DNA of 64,000 bases from Isoetes taiwanensis (lineage: Eukaryota > Streptophyta > Lycopodiopsida > Isoetales > Isoetaceae). Under the pieces are notes generated by a model. It was not told the DNA's origin and did not search any database. It saw nothing but the letters and a program-made list of their open reading frames with translations. This document shows positions 34,330 through 46,375 of this stretch, piece by piece. Position 1 is the first letter of the stretch, and each line of letters starts with the position of its first letter. The translations under genes were made by a program, and so were the position numbers. The stretch lies in assembly GCA_021234155.1 (NCBI GenBank), contig JAJEKV010000505.1:62001-126000 (forward strand), written 5' to 3'.

Positions 34330-34790
34330 AATTTAGGGTTTGAGCAATTTTAGTCATTTTGATATGGAGTATAACATTTCTAGCCTAATTTGAGGTCATA
34401 AGTGGGTTTTAGAATGTCTAATGGCCCTATTGCAACAAATTTCAGGCAATTTGGGGTTGTCTAGCTCAAGTTATGAAGGTTCAAAATTTTGACTACTCAC
34501 ATAGTGCGCTAGAGACTGGAGCTAAATTTTAGGTAGGGCTCCAGATGCACTCTGTGAGTAGAGTGACCACATGTTTAGGTCCTAGATAACTCAAAAGTTT
34601 GATATCATTTTCCTTCTCTACTGATGAGTGGAGCCGAATTCACCCTTACTTTCGAAGTTTTGGGTTCATTTTGATACGGTTTAGAGGTCAGTACTCACAC
34701 AATGTGCCGAGAATTTCGAGCTAAAATCTAGAAATGGCTCCACGCCTTTTCTGTGAACTTACTTTCTAGTGGCCAAATTTTTTTGGGTTG
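34330..34790. repeat. Degenerate tandem repeat of about 200 bp
   Basis: TACTCACATAGTGCGCTAGA at about 34494 and TACTCACACAATGTGCCGAG at about 34691 begin similar 75-base segments, each followed by GAGCTAAA...GGCTCCA and TCTGTGA. ATTTTGATATGG (34355) and ATTTTGATACGG (34668) show the same period partly displaced. Probably an old satellite or retroelement fragment. Confidence 0.45.
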
Positions 34791-37730
34791 CCCTAGGGGC
34801 AAACCCTTGTTGATGTGGGTTTCGCATATTCCAAGTATATCTTTGGAATATGCTTAGAATATGTGAAAATCGCTAAAACCCGCCATTTCTCAGAAATGCC
34901 AGTCACCGAGTTCTTTGGGCATTTGTCTTATTGGCTAACGGTTGTCTTGGCACCAGAAGCTTCATCGCAACATTTTCACGGGAGGAGGATCGTTGGCGGA
35001 GAATCGGTGGAGCATTGTTTAATCTGAGTATTTCACTAAAGTTGAAATAGAGGGTTTGTTCGGAAAAGTAAGCTTCAATGGTTATGCATTTTTTGTAGAG
35101 ATCTTATCATTTCGTAGTCGTTTTCCTTTGTGTGCATTTTTCCAGGAAGTTCCAGGTTTCTTGAGTGGAAAAATAATATTCAGAGCATAGCACATTATTT
35201 GAGTCCCGGCCATGCTTTTGCGAATGGCTTTCTCGCCTGCATTGCCAAAGTGCTTCGAATGAATTGTGCCATATCCCGTGTTTGTGTAGTCAAAATGGTA
35301 TGGATGTGAAAAGAGTTGGATTTAAATCGTTCCCTTTTAGACCTTGTGTGTATGCATGACTCTATCTTTAGGGCACGTGGACATAGAAGACGATTATTCT
35401 TTAATATTGAATTTCGGGGACCATTTTTAGAACCGATATTTGGCTTTATAGGATGATTTTTAAGCTAATCAAGAACAACTGGCTATTCTTTTGTAAATAC
35501 AACACAATGATGTTTTCTCTAATTGTAGTGAGATTCAAAACTTCAATTATTCTTATCTCTTGCATTTTTCAAAACATTCAGGTCATTCATGGTTCAGAGC
35601 TTCGGTGCACATTATCTTATCACTTTGGAGGAGCATAAGCACATGAGCAGCCCCATTTTTGAAGGTAGGCTTACGATAAAGGGATTTCTAGCACCAATTT
35701 GAAGATTTTAGTGAAAATTATGGGTTGATTCCAAGGCTTGTTGTTAGCAAGTTGTATCTTCTTTGCAATTGTCATGCACTTAGTGTAGTATCAAATCAGC
35801 CACATTCATTAGGCATTTTGATTTCCAGAGAAATTGCTGGAGCAGGTACATCTATAAACCATATATTATTTGCCATGCTTCTATTATCTCATATAATGCT
35901 TATCTGGTGGAGAAGAGCGGGGACAATCGAATAAATTACTTAGGTTATAAATGTTTACTATAAAGCAAGTTAACCCTGCTCTTGCAATCCATAAATCGGT
36001 TCAGGGTAAGATTCAGGCCATTTTTGTAACCTCTTTACCTGGAATGTGTTGGTTGATGTTTTGCTTTTCCGTCTCATTTTTTCCCATGGAAAATTGGCCA
36101 TGATATTGCTTAAATTTGGGCAAAGAATTTATTCACTTTATTTACGTCTTTTGCAGCCTTGCCCTTTTTGTATTCTCACAAATTTGTTCCTTCGTCCTCT
36201 CCTCTGACTCTTCTCCTTTGTAGCCTTGGACTGTTCCTTTGTTTGCCGCATGTGATTCCAAATTGTTGTTCAATCTCAAATTACATAACAGGGCAATCAT
36301 AAAGATAATCAGAGACATGCTCGAAGACATAAACGGTGTTTGTATTATGGTTGTGTTATCTAACTAGAACATGTAAATTCATAGTAAGTCTATGAAGACT
36401 ATCTCACGTTTATGCCATTTATGCATGTTGAATGTGTGTGTTTTGAAATTAAGTTTGCCGATAGTAGATAAGTTTGTTGATTATCAGATGCTCACAAACC
36501 GGACTTTACTCATTGATGTTCACAACCAATGATGCGAGTTAAAGGGCAAATTACCTATAATGGCCATGGATTGCAAGAGTTTATTCCGCAGAAAACCTCT
36601 GCATATGTAAGCCAATTCGATTTGCATGGGGTGACATGATTCTGCGAAGAACGTTAGAATTCTCTCGTTGGATAGGCATATTCACCCCTTATTCCTTAAT
36701 CTACACTTTATGATTCTGGAGTAAAGTTCCTCGTTTTGTTTATGCAAGTACATAATTTGCTATATCTTGTATAACAAGATTCGCAAAAAATACTATAAGA
36801 TTTCAAGCGGAATACTATATGGTGTTGATTTTGTAAGTCTGAGAATACAATTATGAGGGCTCTCGCCATTCTACCCCGTCCCCCATGTGAATATGCACCC
36901 AAACCAAAGGGGTTTAAGGGGATTTTAATTTAAATGTGTTGGACCCAATGGTTGTGTTAATTAATGTCAATGGTAGTTATGTGTTGGTTGTTATGTGTTG
37001 GTTGTTATGTGTTGGGGATTTTAATTTTTATATGTTGGATGTTAATGGTTTGTGTTGCAAAAACATTTTTGGCCCCTTGAGGGCCTTAGGGACGCCCCAG
37101 GTGTGACAAGAATTTTAGAATTCAAACAAGAAAAAAAAAAACTAGAATTCATTTGAGGCTTTCATTGTAGCTTTTGAATTTCATCACAATAAAACAAATA
37201 GAAGATAAGTACCATAAAGATAGAGCTTTGATTGATCCCATTATTACAAAAGTCATAAAGTTTGCAACACCCATACACAAACATTTTTTTGAACTGAATT
37301 TAACGGCGACCTTTGGCCTCCATGGATTCTTGTGGTGAGAAACCAAAGTGGGAAACTTTTCTGCTTGTTAGCACAAGGATCTAAAAGCCTTGGAATTTGC
37401 TTAATAACTGCCTCAAAATCTAAAAATGCATGGTAATTTTTTGCAAGCTTCATTCGGAATGAGCCATAAAACAATATCCAATAGCGCAATCCTATATTAA
37501 TCAGCTGGTAGGATGTGAAAGCCTACCAAACCCAGCCGAGAAATTGCTGTTTTAACATAGATAACTTAACCAAACATATCCATAGCATACACCATAAAAG
37601 AGATCTCGGGAGAGAGCTTTCCAACGCAATAAAAAATCATCTCAAGCGAGCTCTGGATCAAAAGTTATGACAAGAAATGTGTTGCCGACGGTATTAACTG
37701 GCACTACATGCGCCCTTCAAGCCCACAACA
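34791..37730. other. No supportable gene
   Basis: Only frames of 60-78 codons without recognisable domains are open. The segment includes a 14-bp minisatellite (36976-37017) and several poly-A runs. Nothing else was seen. Confidence 0.35.
36976..37017. repeat. 14-bp minisatellite, three units
   Basis: GTTATGTGTTGGTT is repeated three times without interruption (last unit imperfect). Confidence 0.85.
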
Positions 37731-37732
37731 AG

Positions 37733-37938
37733 AGGGCTTTTTTGTTGTGAAGCCATTGGTTGTTGACCATTATGCACCACACGCACAAAAAGGGCTTTTG
37801 TTGTGAGCCATTGGTTGTTTACCATTATGCACCACACGCACAAAAAGGGCTTTTGTTGTGAGCCATTGGTTGTTGACCATTATGCACCACACACAAAAAG
37901 GGCTTTGTTTGTGAGCCATTGGTTGTTGACCATTGGAA
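37733..37938. repeat. Tandem repeat of 53-58 bp, four units
   Basis: Units begin AGGGCTTTT at 37733, 37791, 37846 and 37899 and contain GTGAGCCATTGGTTGTTGAC followed by CATTATGCACCACAC. Identity between units exceeds 90%. The last unit runs directly into the dispersed repeat at 37905-38120. That repeat's single-copy relative at 33715 has only one such unit, so the expansion happened at this locus. Confidence 0.85.
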
Positions 37939-38120
37939 AAAAAAAAAGGCTAAAATCAATGGCTCGAAAATGGTGCACTCTAGATATCGCATTAGTACAT
38001 CCATTTGAATACATGATCGAAATCATAGGAAAACCTTAGTGAAAAGCGGTACAAAAAACACAAAGAAAACCCCTTTTATTATGCTACATATTCTGCGACA
38101 TGTTTTGTTTACCAACATGT
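37905..38120. repeat. Dispersed repeat, copy 2 (partner at 33715-33935)
   Basis: Shares AAATGGTGCAC-CTAGAT, CATTAGTACATCCATT and ATTATGCTACATAT with copy 1. Its left end is expanded into the four-unit tandem array above. Confidence 0.7.
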
Positions 38121-41100
38121 CCGATTGGTGTTCCCGAGATGTAGGATCCTGAAAAGGGAAGTTTGACAGCAAGTATATTCTCCATGCCATGGAAAAGCTA
38201 GAGAACTTAGAGCCAGAATTAGGAGAGCGGATGAGCACACGGGGACATTGGCAATCTTGTGTCGGCAAGGTAATGTTCTAATCTCATTTCTATTGTGGCT
38301 AGAATAGCTTCGCGCCAGAGCTAGCCGCTTCAATATTAGCTCGCAATTGAAGCATAGGCTTTGATTGTGTGCACTAGTTTTTTGAGTCTCGGATCGTTAC
38401 TCTAGAAGGTGCAAAAGTGAGCATAACAATTTGCTTTTGTAATATGCTCGTGACCATCTATTTTATCATAAGACTCCTATTGGATCCGCTTTAATCGTTG
38501 TATAACGCATGGTGCGATCTGGATTTCAATTATGCTCTCGTTCCTCTCTCGTCTCTTCTCACTTGGCAACTAAAACTTTAATCATGTTATATTTGAGGGT
38601 ATTGTGTGTTGGGTTTGAACATATATCCCGATGGGAGAATAAGTCTACTATTGGTTTCCTTCAGGACAAAGAGCTTTCAAGAGTTTACACATTTTATAGA
38701 TTTTAATATACTTCCAAGTATGTCGACCAACAATATGGGCATACATCCAACCAAGAATTGCAATGCCTAGTGGCTAAGTGGCGGCGAGGATGTGAACTGG
38801 TGGGCAAATGCTCCAAATAATGAAAACATTACATCTGACTAAGATGTATCCGGAAATATTTCTGATATTCCCCAAAACCATGATGTGATAGTTTTTTCCT
38901 CGCTCTCAAAGGCCTCTCATGCATGATTCGTAGGGTGCTTCATGACATTGTTTACCCCGCAATTCAAATGCTATAGTTGCATACAAGCTGAAGCTTTATA
39001 TAAGCATTTGTAAATTTTTTGAAGTATCCCGTTGGGTTCCTATTGCCATGTCTGAGTGAACAAATCAACGTCGATAGATATTGAGGATTTAAGCTATTAA
39101 TGGTGATCTTTGTGTTGTCTCATAGGTATAAATATGAGTTAACAAGAATGTCACAGATCGACATTGGAGGTGTTGACAAGTGGGTGGATATCATGTCTAC
39201 TCCTCATATGTTTTGTCACAAAATTCTATCGCGGCAACTCCCCGTGAAGTCACATTCATGCAAAGATGGTGTCTATTTTCACGGCTACCATAATGACTTC
39301 CAAACTTTTATTCAAAGATATAAACCCACTTAGTTCCATTGTCACGTGCTTATTTAGGCATTAACGCCATGAAGGATCTCTGAGGCTACTTCTCTTCCTC
39401 TTAATTTCTGGATGGCTTCTAGTTTAATGGCCAATTTTGAAACAATCGAATCTTGGGGCTTTACCTCATGTCCTCATGAGCATTTTTTTAGACTTGTGTC
39501 ACGTAGGCTGCATTCTTTACATCAATGTTTCTCATCTATGTGTTTTCTAGTATTGTTCGAATATTCTAGAAAGGCATATGTTCAAAATTTGCAGGAATCC
39601 ATTTCCGCAAGCAAATGAGCATATTGTCGCTTTTCTTTGCCGAAGGCCAATTCAATTTGTGCAGTATTACACTTAAATTGCTTGCAAAGTCGTTCCTACT
39701 TTTTGTGCTCCCCGCCGGCACCTCAAAAGTCTTTTGCACATCTGTAGCATTCCAGACTTAATGTCCTAAGAAGTCGCATTGCCAAATTTCAAAGCCCAAC
39801 ATATCGTCATAGCCAGACTGCAGAGCCAGAATGCATCGCAGAATACTAGTGCTACATAGCTAGAATGCATGCTGAACTCCAAGCTTTGATAGATTGGATT
39901 GCAAAACCGGCATAAAATCAAAGTATGAAGAGTAGAATCTCCAAAAACAATCAAGCTATGGCGTGACCGCCATAGCTAGCTCTATCATAGTCCCGTAGGT
40001 TATCTTTGAAATACTTTGATCTATGAATTTCTAGCACGTGCATTTTGATAAAATCTGGTCATTTCTAATGGGATTCTTTTATAGGGTGCGGGAAAGATGT
40101 TTGGCATTTCATTTTGCATAAATGTAATCATTTTTCTTTGTTTACTTTTTGCGACCAAAAATATGTTCTCCGGTTCTGTGTTGCGACTCCGCCATACTAT
40201 GCCACAATCATAGCTTGAACCTCATGTTTTGGAAGCCTCCGGTTTGTTTGCTTAGGGAGAGCTTCCTTATTTCCCCCCTTTTGATCCTTTTCTGTGCAAA
40301 AGTTCTTGGAAACCAAACTTTAAGTTTGGTATCCTCATCTTTGCTTTGCTTTCTGGACCAAGTCCAGATATGCATCCACCCCCTTTGACTACTTAAATGG
40401 TTTTTTGAACTGGGTGATTGTCATAGCCGATCTGCGGACCATCGGTTAGAAGTGATTGAATTGCCTCATGTGTCATGGTTGCGGCTTTGTTGAATCGGGC
40501 ATGGATCCTCCATCGAGCTCTTGGTGGATGGCAAAGAACACACTCTTCCAAAGATTCTTCCAGGATATTACGTTCAAAACATTTACATTGAAGAACTTGA
40601 AACCGTAGTTTTATGGTAAGCTATGTTCTTGTGTCTATTCTACTTCTATTATTTTATGATAAATATCTGGGTTGTGGAAGTTCTCAATGTACTTAGATGT
40701 GCTTACGTTTGTCCTGTTTTGTTTTCTCAAGTAGCTTGGTCCCAGCAGATTATGTATTTTGATCCAGCCTAAGCATTTGAGTATGTAGCACTCTGCCTCC
40801 ACCAATTGCTTCTTTGCACAAGCCTCACGGATCTTTGCAAATGCAGCCAATAGAGATGTTGCAAATTGTAGGTAGAGTTGGTGGATGGACTTGATTTGAG
40901 CATGTCCGGCTAGTAATGTTCCACCTTCTTTGTTTTTTTTCTTTCCATTTATTTGAGACTCACATTGTGATATCAAGAATGCTTCAAATTAGCCAAGTTT
41001 AGAAGTAAGTCACATTTGCCTTTATGAGTAATTCTAGTATTTGGTTATTGTCTTCAAAAAGTTAAATTGTTAAATTGTTATGATGGGAGTCTATTATTAC

Positions 41101-42490
41101 ATTCGTTGGAAATAGAAGAGTTTCAGTCTCATTGGTTTGCTATTTTGAGTGTTACTCGTGTGAGTTAACTTTGGTGCTTATTTCATTCTTCATAAACATG
41201 ACAAAGTTTATGAAGAATGTATAGGTCGATCATCATTTTGTATACTTGAGCTGATCAAGATTGTCTATCAAGATTGTTGTTTATACAAGGTCAATAATGT
41301 CCAATGTAAACAATAGATTTTTCCCAATTTTTAGGTTAAAATATTTCAATCGATTGTCCTATTGGCGAATTTGTAGGCTATTTTTGATTGCTTATAATGG
41401 TTGACAATGTAACAGTTTGACTAAGGTATTATGTGAAATATTTACGAACACCAATTGATCATAAACGTAGTTGCAATAGCCTTTAATATATTTCTCAAGC
41501 CAAGGCGAATCTGGCCTTCACCATTGAGGTAATGCTATGTAGAATGGAGGCATTGAATCTTTTTTGCATTTGTTATGCTTACCTAAATGTTGTATATGAG
41601 ATGCAATGAAGCATATCATATAATGAACACTTGTATACACCGTAGATATTTATGAAACACGGTATACAACCGTAGATATGTTACATATGAAAGGGAAAGA
41701 CCACAACATGAAATAACTCGAAAACCATATGATCTTATAACGAAGCTTGGAAACACCGCCCATGTGATCCCGGAATTTGTTGGCAATATGAGTAGTTTGT
41801 CTTATTGAAGGGTCGCCATTCAATCCTCACTAAAAATTGATTTTAGGTCTAGTTTGTGAATGGAAAATCCTATCTTAGTGATGAAGGGTATCAATCTTCA
41901 CTAAAAAACGATTAAAGGTCTAAACATTTCTTTGATTGTGGGGCACCAATGTAGCAAATCCTCGTTATCGTCTACTATAGATTCATATTATCTTGTGGAA
42001 CATATTATGTCGTGAAAGCATTGGTTTTTCCTTTTCTGTCTGTGTTGCGTGAAAATGCAAGCACCATTGGCCTTTGTAATTCCATGGGTTAGTGTGATCG
42101 CCAAGACCAAGGGCGTGTCCCAAAGTGATCGAAAGAGACAAACCAGATGAAAAAAACAAATCAGCATTCAAGTTCGATCTTAAAGAATAATCAAATAAAA
42201 AAACATGAAAACAAACGCTGAAACAGAAACCATAAAAACACACTTTCGCGTCACTGGAGGGCAACCCCTCGTGCGCAGCACCTTGTTTTTTTTAAGTTTT
42301 ATTAGAATTTCATACTTACTTTTGCTAATTAAATCTTTTGCTTAGCTCTTCTACACTATTTGATGGGGAAAAAAATTTCCCCCCTCCCCATTTCCCGAGG
42401 TTCATGCTTGGGATTTCAACTCCAAGACTGAAGATCTAGACTATTAGTACTACTAGGAAAATGGCCAGCACTCGATCTTGGCCCTCCAAG
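38121..42490. other. No supportable gene
   Basis: The longest frames (113 codons minus at 40976-40635; 93 codons minus at 42264-41983; 79 codons plus at 40149-40388) show no recognisable domain or codon pattern. Sequence is AT-rich with short direct repeats (ACACCGTAGATAT and ACAACCGTAGATAT near 41638 and 41666). Confidence 0.3.
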
Positions 42491-42496
42491 ATCATT

Positions 42497-42507
42497 GCTC
42501 TGATACT
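42497..42507 (-). other. Initiator tRNA-Met primer-binding site beside the minus-strand LTR
   Basis: On the minus strand this reads AGTATCAGAGC, matching the TGGTATCAGAGC primer complement except at the start. It lies four bases beyond the CA end of the LTR at 42512-44050, in the correct orientation. The following minus-strand bases (AATGATCTTGG) resemble those after the primer site at 15873-15884. Confidence 0.6.
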
Positions 42508-42511
42508 TCTA

Positions 42512-44050
42512 TGACGTCCCCTGATTGTATACGACGCCCCGATCGTATAGAACTGGAATTCATCCCTCCTCTACAGTGCAAGCTCGCTGCCACGAGGCTG
42601 TCCACCTATTATCGGGCGGGCCCTCGATGGGGAGCAAGGACCCGACAGGGAAGAATAGACGTGTCATTCATCCCGTCCCCCGTGGGATCTACCTAGCTGC
42701 GGAAGCACATCAAACATGAGCACATAGCATCAAATAACATACATATCCACGAAGGGTGGCTCACTATAACATAGCATCTGTAACAACAACATCAGTAACA
42801 TCAAAATAAGGGGAATCCTATCTAAGACTCAGACTCAAGGGGATCGACTGACAGCTCGGGTCTCCAGAGGTCAAAGCAGACATAGTTCATAACAATTAGC
42901 TGGCATAGAACTGGTCATTGGGTAATCGACTCCATCCGCCCCTCCTGTGCATACTTTGCAGATAGGTTGATAAGTCTTGGAGCCTGACTGTAGCTTGCCG
43001 AGTGCATAGCCAAAGGGGCTACTCCTGGATTACATCTCCCCAGCTCTCGATGAGGCAGGAGGAGATAACTCCCTCTAGAAGATGCATGCCAGTTACAGGC
43101 AGGCTAGAGAGCCACTGCTCGTCTACGACTTCAACGCCATTGAAGATGACGCATCACCCAAGAGGTGTCGAGCTCATACCTTGCCCACACTCAGTGGCAA
43201 GCTATTAGGCCTAGCCCACAGTGTACCCCAGTAGGCTTTACACACCATAGGGATCAACTGTAACCGGACAAGTCTTCCTTGCCAGTCGGTCTAACTTTGC
43301 CACCCACAGCCAGACGGATTCTTATGCCCAGGCCACACTAATTGGGAATTAATGAGGCTAGCTAGATACATCATCTACTAAGGTTTTCGGTGTCTCTACC
43401 TCCCTCCCAATACACAAGAATGCGCACAGAGTTAGAACATCATCATCCATAGAATCAAAATACAGAATAACATCTAATCTATCTACCTAAACATACATGG
43501 TTAGGTTCCTTCGTTAGAGGCTGAGATCTTGGAATCTATGGGTCCTCTAAGGCTAATAGAAGATGCTAACTCGGCCTAATGTCGGTCGGGAAGTCGGCAT
43601 TGCACAACAGATTGACCACATACCAGATCCCTGACTCGCTTCGACTCCATGAAAGGCATCCATGCTCTCGATCTGGCCAGAGACGATCAAATGAGCGTGA
43701 TTTATTAGGCAATGCTGGCTTCCCGACGTCTGGCAAGGCGGAATGGCGCAGGCACTGCTCTTGGAGACTGGAATCCGTAAAAGGAGACATTTTTAGGGTT
43801 CCTGCCTCTTTATGCCCACGTTTTAGGGTTAGGGTCTAATGGGCCATATGGCTCATATGGGGTATTGCCACGTGGCAATATAGGATATATTCACATGTTG
43901 TATAACATGTGCAATCTAATAGGTTCTAATGGTTGTACCCCATGGTACAATCCTTTATGGTCGCCGTGTACATGTCATTATAGTCGACATGTACTAGTGA
44001 TGTGGCAGTATAATATACGTATTTAGATCATATATTATGCTGGAACGTCA
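42512..44050 (-). mobile_element. LTR of a minus-strand retrotransposon (5' LTR, truncated element)
   Basis: The segment starts TGACGTCCC and ends GGAACGTCA on the plus strand, giving short inverted TG...CA termini and a length of 1,539 bases. A tRNA-Met primer site is adjacent on the left, so the interior should run leftwards. No gag or pol is recognisable there and no second LTR was found in the window, so the element is truncated or very decayed. The 64-86-codon frames inside the LTR (42478-42719, 43579-43839) are unlikely to be genes. It contains TTTTAGGGTTAGGGT near 43802. Confidence 0.6.
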
Positions 44051-45350
44051 CAATGATATCTTGAACATTTATTAGCGCTCTTAAACCCCCACTCAGTCTT
44101 TATGGCTCCCATGTGTTCATGCTGTAAGCAAATATACATGAGACTTGGACAATAGTACTTGAGCGCCCAAACTGAGTTAGAAGCATGGGAGATCTTTGTG
44201 AGCCTTTAGCAAGGCCTTGTTATTGTTTTATAGAAATTAAACTGTTGACACGAAATTATAGAAATTGACAACGTATTTGATCCAACATTTTTCTTCGTCA
44301 TTGTCGCATACATATTCTGCATTAAAAATTTAGTTTCCACAAAACAATATATGTCAGGTAACCGACAATATCTGCCAGGTAACGGTCATGTAATGGTGTA
44401 GTTGATAAGACATAGAAGAAGAAGAAGAAGAAGAAGAAGAAGAAGAAGAGATTTTAATGTAATCACCACAAGTTGATAAGACATAAAGACTAGGAAGCAT
44501 CAAACTATAAGATAAAGATGTCAAACTGATGTAGAATGCCTTCGCCTATGTCTATGTGACTCTTGTTAAAGTGCACATACATTATGCAAACTGCCAAGCA
44601 GGCCCAAAACGAACAGCTATCCCTAAAATCTTTGTGGTTAGTCTGGTTGCCTTTTTAACGTAGAAACCCCATTGTTTGAACCAGAGCTTACCCTTTTCAG
44701 TGAGAGAGTAGAGACCTACAATTGAAAGTCGATCATGTCGGGTTAGAAATCGACATGTCTTCACGAACTATAGCTTTACAATCTGGCGGAAATATGCATG
44801 CAAATGGAGCAGGCAGGGAAGCTTATAGGTGAAGATTCCTTCTCTGATTGATAACGGCTCGAAAATTCCACTAGTAAGATGCAAAAATATAGCGCCATGT
44901 GGGCAGCAAACACTGAAGTATGCTTATAAAAATGATTAATACCCGATTGGGGATCAAGATTGGATGATTAAGGTGAAACACAATTTTGTTTACCCACTTT
45001 ATTCAATGGTTGAGATTGAGACAAAAATTTTGTGTCTGGAGCCACATATAAAATAATTGATTCATTTGGACTAACGTCTTAGTCAAATTTGATGGGACGT
45101 CATCTCAAGATGAATATCTTTGCAAGTGCTCAATATTGTTTAAAAGCCTAGATATTCGTAAATGCGCAAGTCTGTTCTCTTCCATATCAAAACAGCCTCT
45201 TTTATTTATGAAACATGCCTCTAAGATTTCCTCTCCTTGTGCGTGGCTTCAAAATACAAACAATGTTCTATTCAGCCAAATTGAACTTGTGTTCGCTCGT
45301 CGTTTAGACACCTCAATACTTGTGCCAATTATTCCTGTAATTTAAGGTCA
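44051..45350. other. No supportable gene; AAG microsatellite inside
   Basis: Short frames only. The AAG microsatellite at 44413-44450 is flanked by a 15-base direct repeat AGTTGATAAGACATA (about 44400 and 44471). Confidence 0.35.
44413..44450. repeat. AAG microsatellite
   Basis: About twelve uninterrupted AAG units. A 15-base sequence on its left recurs 70 bases to the right, suggesting expansion after a local duplication. Confidence 0.9.
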
Positions 45351-45364
45351 AAGAATTATTTTTC

Positions 45365-46350
45365 TTAGTCATTGGCCTCTAGAAAATAGACTTTGCCTAG
45401 TTGATCTTGCCGGGACATTAACATGTGGATAAGCAGAGCTGAGCAAACAGTGTAACGCCATGGCACCGCATATTTTGAGAAGTATAAGAAAATGGTGGCA
45501 AGCTGCAACCAGCAGGGTTTAGTGACTATCATTTTATCTGGTTGGTTGCTACATAACTCCAAATAGAAACACCTTTCAGGGACAGCATTACAGGCTCTTG
45601 CAAAACAATATCTCTAACACGACAGGTTTTAGTGGCCTAACTTCACAAGGTCCTCACCAGAAAGTTTTGTTGCTTATCCCTTGTCTGAGACATGCTCCAA
45701 TATAATTTCTGGGTTACTTGTTTGCCAACCGTTGCTATATTCGATTATTCTAAGTCTGTATCTGTTCCCATGTTGTGAGTAATAAGAAGAGTCGATCATT
45801 TCCTCTGTATTTGCTGTATTAGCTCCCAAAAAAAGAAAACAGAAAGAATAACTTTGCAACTTGGAGTTACCTTTTGAGAGCAGAAGTATGAGCTCTTGAG
45901 AAACAAGACTCTAACATGCTAGTAGCTTGCCCTTTGTTTGACCTGAAATCCTTTCACCTCGCATCTTCATAATTACCATAAGGGGGCAAGTATCACAAAG
46001 CAAATTTGCAAACATCCCACGTCTGAGACATGTTCCAGAATAAATCCAGGTTACTTGCTTGCCAGCTTTTGTCATATTCAATTATTCTAAATCTTACCTG
46101 TTTTCATGTGGATAAAAACAACCAAGCAAACAGGATTTAAGCAACCCATATTTTTGGGGTACAAAACCTGCAATCAGCAAGGGTTACTAAGATGAGAATC
46201 ATTTCATTTTCTGCTATATAAACTCCAAAAAGAAATAGAAGGAATAACTTTGCAAGTTAGAGTTACCTTTCAATATTTGTAGTACAAGATCTTGAGAAAC
46301 AGTATTATAAACATGAGAAAGTAGCATGCTCTCTGTTTGAACCCTTTCAT
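45365..46350. repeat. Threefold tandem repeat of about 340 bp downstream of the kinase gene
   Basis: The word group GTCTGAGACATG-TCCA, GGTTACTTG-TTGCCA and ATTATTCTAA occurs from 45682 and again from 46021. CATGTGGATAA marks the middle of the units at about 45421 and 46105 (degenerate at about 45768), and CTTGAGAAACA-/CTTGCAAAACA their ends at about 45595, 45894 and 46292. Identity is 65-75%. On the minus strand the start of a unit can be read as YRLRIIEYSNGWQTSNPE (61-codon frame, 45859-45674) and, with stops, as a related peptide in the neighbouring unit. These may therefore be duplicated exons or 3' UTR units of the adjacent kinase gene. Confidence 0.7.
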
Positions 46351-46375
46351 CATGGTTCTTCCAACATGAAAACCT

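Noticed and set aside
38761..38790. Possible tRNA gene from TAGTGGCTAAGTGG
   Set aside because: No cloverleaf, T-loop GTTCGA or acceptor pairing could be found around it.
41638..41690. Short direct repeat ACACCGTAGATAT as a target-site duplication
   Set aside because: The copies are about 30 bases apart with no element between them.
43802..43830. Telomeric repeat near the LTR end
   Set aside because: Only two TTAGGG-like units; too short to mean anything.
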